Positions 7,713 to 17,401 of a stretch of 64,000 nucleotides of DNA are shown one piece after another. The stretch is from a bacterium (GTDB taxonomy: Bacteria; Armatimonadota; JACIXR01): contig JACIXR010000009.1 in the NCBI GenBank assembly GCA_014360495.1, forward strand, positions 1-64,000, in the 5' to 3' direction. Under the pieces are notes generated by a model. The model saw nothing but the letters and a program-made list of their open reading frames with translations. It made no database searches and had not been told where the DNA came from. Position 1 is the stretch's first letter, and every line of letters begins with the position of its first letter. Made by a program: the position numbers and the translations under genes.

Positions 7713-9770
7713 ATGAGATATCGGTTCCTTGCCTTCATCATCTTTCCGCTCTTTGCTACTGCTTCCTCTAAAATATCAAGAGGCTGGGACAACTCAATGC
7801 TATTTTCTAAGGAGATTTGGAGGAGTATGAACGATGCCATCATAGATGTTGACAAATCTGGGCTCAGGGTCGAGATCGCCCCGGGAAGGAATTGGGGGCT
7901 TGCCTATTACTCAAATCTCCATCTAACAAACGATATAAGAGCTGTCAAAGTTGAGGTCGCTGATGTAAGCCCGAAGGGAAGATGGGTTATGAAGCTCAGG
8001 GGAGACCTTTTGGGCAATGGAAGGGATTTAACCCTCCATCTGTTCACATCTTCAAAGCCGGGAATTGAGAGGGTCAATATAGACCCTCGCTTCCCAATCC
8101 ACTGGAAATCGCCGATAGAGATTCAGCTCGGCTTGGAGGGCGAGCCGGGCGCCTATGCCATCTTCAAATCCGTTGAGTTCATAAAAGGAGAGATAAAGCA
8201 AGGCAAAGGCTCGGGGATAGAAGCGATAGATTTGATGCCCGATTTGCCTCATCCCTATAAGATGCTTGATTGGCGCTCCCTCGCCCGTGAATACATCAAC
8301 TTCGTATTTGATTTCAATAAGAAGGGGGAATTTCTTCCCCTGATTTGGATTGATGATACGGATAAAGATAATCCCGCTTTCGGCTTGCAAAGCTATGTTG
8401 GAACGGGACAAAAAGGCAGGGAACACGAAGCTGTCACAACCCTCTCCGCCCTCCTCACGGCGAGCTTGGTGGGGGTTGATAAGAGGGAATTCGTCCCTAT
8501 GGCTAAGGCTTATTACAGCCCGGAGCTCGGCTTGGTTCTCAATGGGAAGGGGATGAAGAATTCAAGCGGAGATTGGTGGTATGATATATGGCCATCCCTT
8601 CTATTTTATATGCTTGTTGATAGATATCCCCAACTTGATGAAGAGGGGAAAATCGTAAAATCCATCGCCGACAGATGGTATGATGTTTGCGTGAGATTGA
8701 AGGGAGAAAGGGGATCGCCAGATTTCAATCATACTGCTTACGATTTTCTCCAGCAAAAACCAATAGATAGGGGTTGGGAAGAGCCGGATAGTTCGGCGGG
8801 AATAGCTTGGCTTGAATACATCGCCTGGCTGAAGTTCAAAGATGAGAGATATCTTCAAGCGGTTGATTTGTGTTTGAGATACCTTGAGAGCCTCTCTAAA
8901 AACCCATACTATGAGGTCCTCCTTCCCTGGGGAGCTTATATATCCGCGCGGGCGAATGGGGAGTTAGGGAGAGATTATGATGTGGGGAAGCTTCTCAATT
9001 GGTGTTTTGGGATGAGCGATTATCGCTGGGGATGGGGAACGATTCTGGGCAATTGGGGCGGATACGATTGTTATGGCTTGGTGGGAAGTGCTGTTGACCT
9101 CGGAGGCTATGCCTTTGCGATGAACACATTCGCCCAAGCAGGAGCACTTGCCCCCATCCCTCGCTATGATTCCCGCTATGCCTATGTCATTGCGAAATAT
9201 CTCCTCAATGTAGCGAATTCGGCTCGCCTATACTTCCCCTCGGAGCTTCCCAAGGAGAATCAATCGTCCTATTTCTGGGTGGAGAAGGTAGGAGGGAAAG
9301 TGCCAATCGCTTATGAGGCGTTGAGGCAGAATTGGGAGGGCAAGAGCCCTTATGGCACCGGCGATGCCCTTCGCTTCGGCTGGGCGAAGACAGACCTTGG
9401 CTTATACGGTTCTGGTCATATCGGTCTTTTAGCCTCAATTATCGGAAAGACCAATGTTGAGGGAATAGTTATGTCTGATTGTTTAGCCACCGATTTCTTC
9501 CATTCCCCCGCCTATCCAACCTATCTCGTCTTTAATCCCTATAGCGAGAAGAAGGAGATAGTTTTGGATTTTGGAGATGAACTTAAGGACATCTATGATG
9601 CTGTGAGCCATAGGTTTATTGAGAGGGGATTAAGGGGGAAAGCGAAGGTCATCCTATCTCCTAAATCCGCCTATGTCCTTGTGATTACTCCCTCAAATGG
9701 GAAGTTGAAAAGGGAAGGGAAAAAGCTCTTGCTAAACGATGTCGTGATAGATTATAATTTAAAAAATTGA
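7713..9770 (+). CDS. Large secreted protein, probable alpha/alpha-barrel, function unknown
   Basis: A 685-residue protein with a signal peptide (about 1-18) and a strong Shine-Dalgarno (AAGGAGGGG). Residues about 30-170 look like a beta-sandwich. Residues about 190-600 have regularly spaced W/Y-rich helices (EEPDSSAGIAWLEYIAWLKF, GNWGGYDCYGLVGSAVDLGGYAFAMN shortened here), suggesting an (alpha/alpha) toroid as in several glycoside hydrolases and lyases, and a short beta domain closes it. I recognise no named family with confidence and no catalytic pair can be assigned. It may be co-transcribed with the UbiA pair, whose stop lies 12 bases upstream, but the functional link is unclear. Confidence 0.65.
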   Translation: MRYRFLAFIIFPLFATASSKISRGWDNSMLFSKEIWRSMNDAIIDVDKSGLRVEIAPGRNWGLAYYSNLHLTNDIRAVKVEVADVSPKGRWVMKLRGDLLGNGRDLTLHLFTSSKPGIERVNIDPRFPIHWKSPIEIQLGLEGEPGAYAIFKSVEFIKGEIKQGKGSGIEAIDLMPDLPHPYKMLDWRSLAREYINFVFDFNKKGEFLPLIWIDDTDKDNPAFGLQSYVGTGQKGREHEAVTTLSALLTASLVGVDKREFVPMAKAYYSPELGLVLNGKGMKNSSGDWWYDIWPSLLFYMLVDRYPQLDEEGKIVKSIADRWYDVCVRLKGERGSPDFNHTAYDFLQQKPIDRGWEEPDSSAGIAWLEYIAWLKFKDERYLQAVDLCLRYLESLSKNPYYEVLLPWGAYISARANGELGRDYDVGKLLNWCFGMSDYRWGWGTILGNWGGYDCYGLVGSAVDLGGYAFAMNTFAQAGALAPIPRYDSRYAYVIAKYLLNVANSARLYFPSELPKENQSSYFWVEKVGGKVPIAYEALRQNWEGKSPYGTGDALRFGWAKTDLGLYGSGHIGLLASIIGKTNVEGIVMSDCLATDFFHSPAYPTYLVFNPYSEKKEIVLDFGDELKDIYDAVSHRFIERGLRGKAKVILSPKSAYVLVITPSNGKLKREGKKLLLNDVVIDYNLKN

Positions 9771-9793
9771 TTACACAGTTTTAAAAAACTATT

Positions 9794-9821
9794 GACACGA
9801 ATTTGTATTCTGGTAAAATTT
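9794..9821 (+). promoter_or_regulatory. Sigma70-type promoter of the prepilin-like gene
   Basis: TTGACA at 9794-9799, 16 bases, TAAAAT at 9816-9821. The leader is about 30 bases and contains AAAGGAGGTG at 9840-9849, correctly placed before ATG 9857. Confidence 0.65.
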
Positions 9822-9856
9822 TTAATAGAAACCAAAAGGAAAGGAGGTGAAAAAGA

Positions 9857-10636
9857 ATGAAGAAGAGAGGATTTACGCTGATAGAGCTGCTCGTCGTCAT
9901 AGCTATCATCGCTATTCTGGCGGCGATTCTCTTCCCTGTTTTCTCCAGGGCAAGGGAGAAGGCGAGGCAGACAGCCTGCTTGTCAAATATGAAGCAGGTC
10001 GCCAACGCGTTGATGATGTATGTCCAGGATTGGGATGAGACCTTCCCCTTTATCACCGCTTGCCCCAATGTGGAGCAGGACAAGCCGAACACAACGCCCC
10101 AGAGCCAGCTCCATCCCTACATAAAGAACGCTCAAGTTTGGGAATGCCCCTCGGCAACTACGCGGAGAACTCGTCCCTACCAGGTAGGCGCCTTTGCCTT
10201 TGATGGAGGCTGGTATTATCCCATTGACTTCGTAGGGGTGAACATCACGATAGGTTGCAACGAGGTACTGATGCCCAACCTCGCTTGCGGTTGGACAGGA
10301 CGCCCCAACAAAATGGCAGAGCTCCCTGCTCCAGCGGAAACGGTGGCGTTTGTTGATGCTCCTATGTTCTCTGGATGTGGTGGAGCGAGGGTTATCTTCG
10401 CCAATGGTTGTTGTGGTGGGCTATGTTGTCCAAGCGACCCTAACAGATTCAGGAGCTGGAGCAAGAACACCCGCCACTCGGGCGGAGATAACATCGTATT
10501 CGCGGATGGGCATGTGAAGTGGATGAACGCCATGGAGATAGCCAATAAGTGCGGATATCTGTTCAGTGCGACGAAGAACGATTGGCGTGTAGGGAAGACT
10601 TGGTTTGAGATTAGGGGCTTGACGGCGGTGCCATAG
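9857..10636 (+). CDS. Prepilin-type H-X9-DG protein (cysteine-rich)
   Basis: 259 residues. Residues 1-30 are a type IV pilin/pseudopilin leader and helix: basic KKRG, then [20 protein letters not shown], with prepilin-peptidase cleavage expected before F6. The C-terminal signature H-X9-DG is intact ([12 protein letters not shown]). Family members (TIGR04294, DUF1559-like) are abundant in Planctomycetes and relatives and are thought to be pseudopilin-like surface proteins; their role is unknown. A cysteine-rich loop ([19 protein letters not shown]) sits before the signature and is unusual. It has its own promoter and terminator, so it is probably monocistronic and well expressed. A second copy lies at 39064-39858. 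Confidence 0.88.
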   Translation: MKKRGFTLIELLVVIAIIAILAAILFPVFSRAREKARQTACLSNMKQVANALMMYVQDWDETFPFITACPNVEQDKPNTTPQSQLHPYIKNAQVWECPSATTRRTRPYQVGAFAFDGGWYYPIDFVGVNITIGCNEVLMPNLACGWTGRPNKMAELPAPAETVAFVDAPMFSGCGGARVIFANGCCGGLCCPSDPNRFRSWSKNTRHSGGDNIVFADGHVKWMNAMEIANKCGYLFSATKNDWRVGKTWFEIRGLTAVP

Positions 10637-10665
10637 CTGGATTCAAAGAGCAGCTCATAAAGAAG

Positions 10666-10700
10666 GGGCGGGACGCCGAAGGCGTCCCGCCCACTTCTTT
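10666..10700 (+). terminator. Rho-independent terminator
   Basis: Perfect 12-base arms (GGGCGGGACGCC/GGCGTCCCGCCC) around GAA, then a T-rich tail. Confidence 0.9.
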
Positions 10701-10746
10701 TATATTTTCCTCCTTTTTTATATAATTGAAAAAGGAGGCTTAATAA

Positions 10747-12018
10747 ATGGAAAAATCTATTATATCGCCCCTTCCTAAAATCTTCCTCCTCCCCTTCCTC
10801 GCCCTCCCCCTCATCATAGGGCAAAATATCCAGGAAGACGAGCTCCTCGTAACCGTCCTCCCCGCTCGCGTCATCCCCTCCAAAGTGCCGCCGGGCAGCC
10901 CTTTCAAGCTATTTCTCAATTGGGATGTAAAGAAGCCACTTAGCGACCAATACCAAATCTTCCTCCATTTCCTTGATGCCAACGATAGAATCGTCCTTCA
11001 AGGAGACCACGAACCGCCCTTAACCCAAACAAACCTTCCCCAATTTAAAGGCAGAATAAGCTATGAGAGAAGGTTCATCGTCCCCAAGGATTTGCCCGAC
11101 GGCTCATATAGGATAGTCCTCGGTCTCTACAATAAAAATGGCAGGCTGAAGCTGAAGGCGGGAAAAGGAGTTGTTGAGGAGACGGGACTGAGATATAGGG
11201 TTGGAACGCTCATAGTTGATTCAAAGGCTTCCCCCGCTCCTCCCGATACGGCTGGTAAGAATACATTGGACCTAAGGGGATATGAGCTCGTCTTCAATGA
11301 GGATTTTAACGGACCTTTGGATGTCTCTCCCTGGGGTCCGGGCACGAGATGGATTGCCCACACGCCTTGGCATGGCGATTTTGGAGACGCTGCCTTCGCC
11401 GACCCCACTCCCGATTTCCCCTTCACAATTCAAAATGGAATCCTGAGAATTGAGGCGAGGAAGGACGAGGAGTTCGCGAAAAGCGACCCTTGGAAAAGGT
11501 CATGGCGCTCCGGTCTTCTCTGCTCAAACGACCCCAAAGGACAGGGCTTCTCCCTCCGATACGGCTACTTTGAGATGAGAGCCAAACTTCCCGCTGGGAA
11601 GGGAGTCTGGCCTGCCTTCTGGTTGGTCTCAAGCTATGATAGGACTAACCCAGAGGCGGGAAAGGATGGGTCTATTGAAATAGATGTCATTGAGTATTAT
11701 GGTTTCCCGGATTCCTATATGTCTACCGTTCACATCTGGGAGCCAAAGCCTCATAGAGCCCAGGGGATGATGATTACCACGCGACCATATGAGATATCTA
11801 ACGATTTCCACAATTATGGTTGTATGGTGACCCCTGAGTGGATTATTATGTACTTTGATGGAGTGGAAGTTTGGCGAGTGAAAACTCCTCCTGAGCACAA
11901 TAAGCCATTGATGATTCTCCTGAATTTAGCTCTCGGCGGTGGCTGGCCGATAAATGAAGTGAAGAGCCCAACTTATATGTTCGTTGACTGGGTAAGAGCA
12001 TATGCTAAAAAGAAATGA
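10747..12018 (+). CDS. Secreted GH16 beta-glucanase (laminarinase/lichenase-like)
   Basis: 423 residues. A signal-like hydrophobic start is followed by an Ig-like domain (about 30-155) and a GH16 jelly-roll (about 175-420). The GH16 catalytic motif E-x-D-xx-E is intact: E311-I-D313-V-I-E316, nucleophile and acid/base. Aromatic subsite residues (WPAFWL, GYFEMRAKLP) are also typical. The family retains configuration while cutting beta-1,3 and mixed 1,3/1,4 glucans, or galactans; the exact polymer cannot be read here. AAAAAGGAGG precedes ATG 10747. The stop overlaps the ATG at 12015, but the next gene more likely starts at 12042. Confidence 0.9.
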   Translation: MEKSIISPLPKIFLLPFLALPLIIGQNIQEDELLVTVLPARVIPSKVPPGSPFKLFLNWDVKKPLSDQYQIFLHFLDANDRIVLQGDHEPPLTQTNLPQFKGRISYERRFIVPKDLPDGSYRIVLGLYNKNGRLKLKAGKGVVEETGLRYRVGTLIVDSKASPAPPDTAGKNTLDLRGYELVFNEDFNGPLDVSPWGPGTRWIAHTPWHGDFGDAAFADPTPDFPFTIQNGILRIEARKDEEFAKSDPWKRSWRSGLLCSNDPKGQGFSLRYGYFEMRAKLPAGKGVWPAFWLVSSYDRTNPEAGKDGSIEIDVIEYYGFPDSYMSTVHIWEPKPHRAQGMMITTRPYEISNDFHNYGCMVTPEWIIMYFDGVEVWRVKTPPEHNKPLMILLNLALGGGWPINEVKSPTYMFVDWVRAYAKKK

Positions 12019-12041
12019 AAACCTCTATGGAGGTGATGAGA

Positions 12042-15000
12042 ATGCGGAGAAATTTTAAGATGATATTCTTTTCCTTTATTTTTCTCCTCATCCTATCGGC
12101 ATCCGCTCAGCAGACGAGCAATTATGAGCTGAGGCTCGTTCCCGCTCCCGCAAAGGTCGTGATAGATGGGGATTTAAGCGATTGGGACCTCTCGGGCGAA
12201 ATCCTTATGTGCTATGACCTCTCAACCCTCCTTGATACCCACTCCGTTCGCGTAGCGGGAATGTACGATGACCAATATCTCTATCTCTCCTTTCGCTTCA
12301 AGGATAAAACTCCTATGCTCAATCACATTGACCCCAAGACTCGCCCCGGCGAGGGCTGGAAAGCGGATTGCGTTCAGCTTCGCATCCTCACCGATTGGGA
12401 TGTCCCAATCCATATAGATGCTTATTATTACACCGATGAAAAGCGTTCCGTAATTTATATCCAATATGCTGATTTCAGCTCCAACAAAATACGAAAGGTC
12501 ATCCCGGATGGCATTGAAGCGGGATGCCAAATGGCTTTTAAAGTGGATAAGGATGGAAAGGGCTATACGCAGGAGATGGCTATTCCCTGGAAGCTCCTTC
12601 GCCCTTCAGGTGAAGCATATAAGCCGGGTGAGAGCTTCAGACTGGGAATAGAATGCTTTTGGGGAGATGCCACTGCCTCCCGTTGGCCTGAACATCGCCT
12701 CACTGACCTCATCAATCCCGAACATCCCCAAAGGGAATTCTTCTGGGCTAATTCAAGAGCCTGGGGCAAAGCGGTTCTTATGAAGGAGGGGCATCTTCCT
12801 CCCTCACCATCTATTCAGCAGGTTTCCTTGATTGAGCAGTGGATAGCCCAGCAATACTCAACAGAGGGAGTTGTCCCCATCCGCTATGAGCTTCCCGAGG
12901 ACGGATATGTAACCCTCGTCATTGAGAAGCCAGATGGAACGAGGGTTAAAAATCTCATATCCGATTATCCGCGCAAGAAGGGATTGAATGTGGATTATTG
13001 GGATGGAACGGATGACGATGGGCATCTTGTTGAGCCAGGGGAATATAGGGTGAGGGGGCTTTTCCATAAGGATTTAGATGTTCTATATGAGTTCGCCTTG
13101 GGTAATCCCGGAAATCCGCCCTATGATGACCCTGCTTCTGGAAGAGGAGGTTGGCTATCTAATCACTGCCCTCCTATGGCCGTTGCCTGTGATGAGGAGG
13201 GGATATATATCTCTGCTCCCTTCGCCGAGGGGGCGACAACCGTGATGAGGCTTGATTACAATGGGCAGAAGCAGTGGGGAGTGGGAAACATTAACGGTGG
13301 CATGCTCGTTTCCTATAAGGGTTATCTCTATATGCTCGTAGGTGGACCTACGATAGGTTGGGGTGGACCTCCGGCAAACGAGGTGGCGATAGTGAGATTT
13401 GATGCTAAAACGGGAAATTACGCCAACTTCTCCGATGGAAAGGCAATGCATACAATTGCCGAAATCCCGCCTTATGAGCAGTGGTTTAAACCACGCCCTC
13501 CAGAGGGAGAAGTTGTCGCCAAGCATCTATTCAATGCTGAATGGTGTCAGAGGCAAACAATGGGACTCACCGCTTTTGATGGAAAGCTTTACGCCTCCCT
13601 TTATTATGAGAACAAAATCGTTGTAGTGGACCCAGATGAGGGGAAAGCAGTTGGAGAAATCTCAATCCCCCATCCCGCTGGGCTTGCCAGTGATGGAAGG
13701 AATCTCTATGCGATTAGCGAGAAAAATGTTGTTAGGGTAGAGGCTGATTCTAAAAAGGTAACGCCGGTGGTTGAGGCAGGTTTGTCCGCTCCTGTGGGTC
13801 TTGCCTGTGATGGTGAGGGAAATATCTATGTTTCGGATTGGGGAGATGCTATGTGCGTGAAGGTATTCTCGCCGCAGGGGAAGCTTCTAAGGATGATAGG
13901 GAAGAAAGGTGGGCGTCAGCTGATTGGGAAGTATGAGCCAGAAGGGATGTTTCTACCTTGGGGTATAGCGGTAGATAAGAAGGGAAGGCTGTGGGTAGCG
14001 GAATATGACAATACTCCGAGAAGGATAAGCGTTTGGGATACGAAAACGGGCAAGCTCATAAGGGAATATTGTGGCTCAACTTGGTATGGAGGAATGGGAG
14101 TTTATATAAACAAATATAATCCGAAGCAGGCATTTATAATGGGAAACATCTGCGAGGTTGATTGGAAGAGGGGGCTATGGCGAGTAACGGGAACTCTTTG
14201 GAGGATGGCTAATCCGCAAGCGATTTTCGGATTGAACAAGGATTGGCTGAAAATGGAAGTTGTGAGGATTAAGGGAAGGGAACTTTTAGTTGCGAGCGGT
14301 TCTGGAGGTCTTTTCTGTGTAGCTGAACTTAAAGGGAGTTATGCAAAGCCCCTCTCAGCTATCGGTTCGGTTTACTCCCTTTATCAAGGAGGGGCGAGGT
14401 GGCCGGATATAATTCTGAAGAACCTCGTTTCAGACCCCAAAAGATTGGAGGAGCTAAAGCAGAAGCATCCAACAGCTTTCAACGGGATGGGAAGCCAACA
14501 TCCCGATGTAGCGTCTATGTTGAGTGAGCCAGGGGTTAGAAACCAATTCCTCTGGGTTGATAAAAATGGGGATGGTTTGGTGCAAGAGGACGAAATTCAG
14601 TTCTTCAATGCGGACGAAATGGGAGGCTTGCGCTTCGGGATGTTCTGGCGAGCTGCCTATAATCCCAATGATTTGACCCTCTATGCTGTCGCCTATTGGG
14701 GTGGGAGATTGAAGATTTGGGCTATTCCGATAACAAAATGGAATGAAGTGGGAGCTCCAGTTTACGATATAAAACAAGCTAAGCTCGTCGTTGACCAACC
14801 CATTCTTCCCCAGCCCGAGGGAGCCTCGGAATGGGCTGACAGTAGGGGGAATATCCTCGTGGACCATTTGCCTCTTCAGATGTTCTCCAAGGAGGGGAAG
14901 CTATTATGGAGCTATCCCAATAATTGGCCTGGCGTCCATGGTTCCCACACTGCTCCCCAGGCGAAGAGGGGACGCCTCATCGGTCCTCTATATGTTATGG

Positions 15001-16094
15001 GCTCTGGCGAGCTGAAGGGTGTAGGTGAGATATTCTGCATAGGTGGTAATTTGGGCGAGCGATATTTGATGACAACCGATGGGCTTTACATCGGGAGCGT
15101 TTTCCGAGATTGCAGGTCAGCTCCCGATATGCTTCCCGATGAACCAAAGAGGGGAATGAGCGTTAATTCAACTACCGCAGGTAGTGAGCCCTTCGGCGGT
15201 GATTTCTTCAAAAATCCCATAGATGGCAATTTCTACATCGTTGGACCAGTGAGCGGAGGAAGGGAATGTGCCATTGTCACAAGAGTGGTTGGCTTGGATA
15301 CCGTTCGCCTCCTCCCTATTCAGAAGCTCGTTTTCAGGAAGGAGGATTACGCTAAGGCTGAGGAAATGCTGAAGGAGAAGGCGGGAAAGCCAAGCTTCCA
15401 AAACACCTTGAGGATAGCGAGAATGAAGAAGAAAATAGAGGGGATTCCCAATTACGATGATTTCGATTGGAGCGACCCCCGGGTTGCCTCTTGGAGATTC
15501 GACCCCTTACACTATGCCCGAGCCACTTGGAGCTACGATGATGACAATCTTTACCTATGCTTCCGGGATATTAGAGATGATACGCCGATGATAAACAACG
15601 GCAACGACCCTCGTGCTCTCTTCAAAACCGGCGACGCCCTTGAATTTGAATTGAGAACAATTCCGAATAATGATTCAAGGGAGATAATCCCTGGAGACCT
15701 CAGATTATTGGTAAGCGTCTTCCAGGGGAATCCCATAGCTGTTCTCTATCGCTACAAAGTTCCCGGAACGGAGAAACCCGTTGAATTCGCCTCGCCTGTA
15801 ACTACCACGAAAATTGATGAAGTGAGGATTCTTAAGGAAGCGAAGATTTCCATAGACAGATGGGGAGAATCCTATGGAGTAAGAATTGTGGTTTCTCTGA
15901 AAGACCTCGGATTTAAACCTGAGCCCGGCAAGACCTATAGGGGCGATTTCGGAGTTGTCTATTCTGACAAATCGGGCAGGATAAACGAGCTGAGGATGTA
16001 TTGGTGCAATCCCGTATCGGGATTGGTAAGCGACCTTGCCTTGGAGGCGAATATATCTCCCAATGCTTGGGGCTACTTCATAGTGGAGGAATAG
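12042..16094 (+). CDS. Giant secreted CBM9/FlgD-Ig/beta-propeller protein
   Basis: 1,351 residues if started at ATG 12042, chosen because GGAGGTG lies six bases upstream; an upstream in-frame ATG at 12015 has no such site. A signal peptide (about 1-23) leads into a CBM9/DOMON-like module (about 25-265; VVIDGDLSDWD), a FlgD-type Ig domain (about 285-350; VPIRYELPEDGYVTL, WDGTDDDG), a long NHL/SMP-30-like propeller (about 380-830), an EF-hand-like loop DKNGDGLVQEDE beginning at residue 840, more propeller-like sequence and a second CBM9-like module near the C-terminus (about 1140-1340). No catalytic site is visible. I infer an extracellular scaffold or binding protein acting with the GH16 enzyme upstream and the Ycf48-like propeller downstream. 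Confidence 0.75.
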   Translation: MRRNFKMIFFSFIFLLILSASAQQTSNYELRLVPAPAKVVIDGDLSDWDLSGEILMCYDLSTLLDTHSVRVAGMYDDQYLYLSFRFKDKTPMLNHIDPKTRPGEGWKADCVQLRILTDWDVPIHIDAYYYTDEKRSVIYIQYADFSSNKIRKVIPDGIEAGCQMAFKVDKDGKGYTQEMAIPWKLLRPSGEAYKPGESFRLGIECFWGDATASRWPEHRLTDLINPEHPQREFFWANSRAWGKAVLMKEGHLPPSPSIQQVSLIEQWIAQQYSTEGVVPIRYELPEDGYVTLVIEKPDGTRVKNLISDYPRKKGLNVDYWDGTDDDGHLVEPGEYRVRGLFHKDLDVLYEFALGNPGNPPYDDPASGRGGWLSNHCPPMAVACDEEGIYISAPFAEGATTVMRLDYNGQKQWGVGNINGGMLVSYKGYLYMLVGGPTIGWGGPPANEVAIVRFDAKTGNYANFSDGKAMHTIAEIPPYEQWFKPRPPEGEVVAKHLFNAEWCQRQTMGLTAFDGKLYASLYYENKIVVVDPDEGKAVGEISIPHPAGLASDGRNLYAISEKNVVRVEADSKKVTPVVEAGLSAPVGLACDGEGNIYVSDWGDAMCVKVFSPQGKLLRMIGKKGGRQLIGKYEPEGMFLPWGIAVDKKGRLWVAEYDNTPRRISVWDTKTGKLIREYCGSTWYGGMGVYINKYNPKQAFIMGNICEVDWKRGLWRVTGTLWRMANPQAIFGLNKDWLKMEVVRIKGRELLVASGSGGLFCVAELKGSYAKPLSAIGSVYSLYQGGARWPDIILKNLVSDPKRLEELKQKHPTAFNGMGSQHPDVASMLSEPGVRNQFLWVDKNGDGLVQEDEIQFFNADEMGGLRFGMFWRAAYNPNDLTLYAVAYWGGRLKIWAIPITKWNEVGAPVYDIKQAKLVVDQPILPQPEGASEWADSRGNILVDHLPLQMFSKEGKLLWSYPNNWPGVHGSHTAPQAKRGRLIGPLYVMGSGELKGVGEIFCIGGNLGERYLMTTDGLYIGSVFRDCRSAPDMLPDEPKRGMSVNSTTAGSEPFGGDFFKNPIDGNFYIVGPVSGGRECAIVTRVVGLDTVRLLPIQKLVFRKEDYAKAEEMLKEKAGKPSFQNTLRIARMKKKIEGIPNYDDFDWSDPRVASWRFDPLHYARATWSYDDDNLYLCFRDIRDDTPMINNGNDPRALFKTGDALEFELRTIPNNDSREIIPGDLRLLVSVFQGNPIAVLYRYKVPGTEKPVEFASPVTTTKIDEVRILKEAKISIDRWGESYGVRIVVSLKDLGFKPEPGKTYRGDFGVVYSDKSGRINELRMYWCNPVSGLVSDLALEANISPNAWGYFIVEE

Positions 16095-16097
16095 TAT

Positions 16098-17195
16098 ATG
16101 AAGAAGCTCTTTATTTTCTTATTTTCTGCCGTCCTTATCTTAGCTGAAGGGCAATGGCAGGGATATATTTATCCGACGATAAAGGGAGAGGGAAAGAAGG
16201 AGGTTTCCCAATTCTTTCTGACCAACACGGGCGGAACGGGAGGAGGGTTTGGAAGGGGAGACCCTCATTATGCACTATTAGATGTCTCCTTTTGGGATGA
16301 TAAAATCGGCTGGGCTTGTGGCTATGGCGGCGTTTTCCGCACGGAGGATGGAGGGCTGAATTGGAAGAGAGTGAAGCCTCCCGGAGGATGGTATCATATA
16401 AGGTTGGCGGGGAAGGAGGAGGTTTGGCTCTTGGAGGGTGAACACCCGGGTGGCTGGGGAAAGGCTAAGCTCTGGCACACAGTTGATAATGGAACAACTT
16501 GGGAGGAGGTTTTGCGAGGGAAAATCGCCCACTATTACGACCTTTACGCCAAATTCAACCAAGTTTGGGTGATTTGCAATAGCTTTCCTTCTTATCATAG
16601 CGATGACGGAGGGAAAAGCTGGGTGGAAAATCCTTGGGGCAATCTTTTGTTTTCCGCTGTTTCAATAGCGATTCCGGGCGATGTGCCAACAAAGGATGGG
16701 TTCGTTGTTTATGTTCTGGGAAGCGTTCGGGAAGGGAATAAGGAGAGGTGGAAGTTGATAAGGAGCGAGGATGGCGGAAAAAGCTGGAGGGAAATTGTGC
16801 TTCCCTCAGGTTTGCCCGGTCCCTATTGGTGGCGATGTCCAATGTGCTTTCCAACTAGCGAGATGGGTTGGATTGGGTTGCCCGAGGGAAAGATAATTTT
16901 CACTAAGGATGGAGGGGAAAGTTGGGAATTTCGCAATTTGCCAACAAATCAGTTCATCACCTCTCTTTGGTTTGACCAGTTCGGAAGGGGATTTGCTTCA
17001 GTGGAAAACAAGGATATTTATCATCTCAAAGAAACTCTTTATGAGACGAGGGATGGAGGGAAGAGCTGGCGAGTTGTTTTGGGAGGCGATAAGACGATAA
17101 GCGCTATTTGCGCCCTCGGACCAGGCTATGTTTGGGCTGTGGGCGATGTCCCGGGCTTCGTCCCAAACGATATCGTAGCTATACTGAGGAGGTAA
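16098..17195 (+). CDS. Secreted Ycf48/BNR-repeat beta-propeller
   Basis: 365 residues with a signal peptide (about 1-17). Asp-box/BNR motifs recur: FRTEDGGLNWKRV, WHTVDNGTTWEEV, YHSDDGGKSWVEN, IRSEDGGKSWREI, FTKDGGESWEF and ETRDGGKSWRV. The spacing fits a Ycf48-like or sialidase-type propeller of six or seven blades, with no sialidase catalytic arginine triad evident. The three-base gap places it in one transcript with the large CBM9/propeller gene. Probable assembly, scaffold or binding role outside the cell. Confidence 0.8.
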   Translation: MKKLFIFLFSAVLILAEGQWQGYIYPTIKGEGKKEVSQFFLTNTGGTGGGFGRGDPHYALLDVSFWDDKIGWACGYGGVFRTEDGGLNWKRVKPPGGWYHIRLAGKEEVWLLEGEHPGGWGKAKLWHTVDNGTTWEEVLRGKIAHYYDLYAKFNQVWVICNSFPSYHSDDGGKSWVENPWGNLLFSAVSIAIPGDVPTKDGFVVYVLGSVREGNKERWKLIRSEDGGKSWREIVLPSGLPGPYWWRCPMCFPTSEMGWIGLPEGKIIFTKDGGESWEFRNLPTNQFITSLWFDQFGRGFASVENKDIYHLKETLYETRDGGKSWRVVLGGDKTISAICALGPGYVWAVGDVPGFVPNDIVAILRR

Positions 17196-17267
17196 AAGTA
17201 AGAGATAAAAGTATCGCTTATTTATCATCAAAGAATTTTTGCTACAATAAAAAGATTTGCTTCATCT

Positions 17268-17308
17268 ATATGCGAGTCCACCGAAGGTGGGCGTGGCAAT
17301 CTCTGTTA
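17268..17308. repeat. Single interspersed hairpin repeat
   Basis: One module of the dispersed family: ATGCGAGT, arms CCACC/GGTGG around GAA, then GGCGTGGCAATCTC. The flanks match the other copies while the arms differ. It is the only notable element of the 206-base gap before rapZ; no clear terminator or promoter was found there. Confidence 0.8.
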
Positions 17309-17401
17309 AAAGTTTCGCCCTTCAAAACCTTAATCTCTCTAAACCTTTATCATATACCTTGCTTTTACTCTCAAAATAGATTAAATTTATAGAGAGAAAA
17401 G

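Noticed and set aside
10216-10824. Minus-strand frame of 202 codons
   Set aside because: It is antisense to the H-X9-DG gene and crosses its terminator; no ribosome-binding site.
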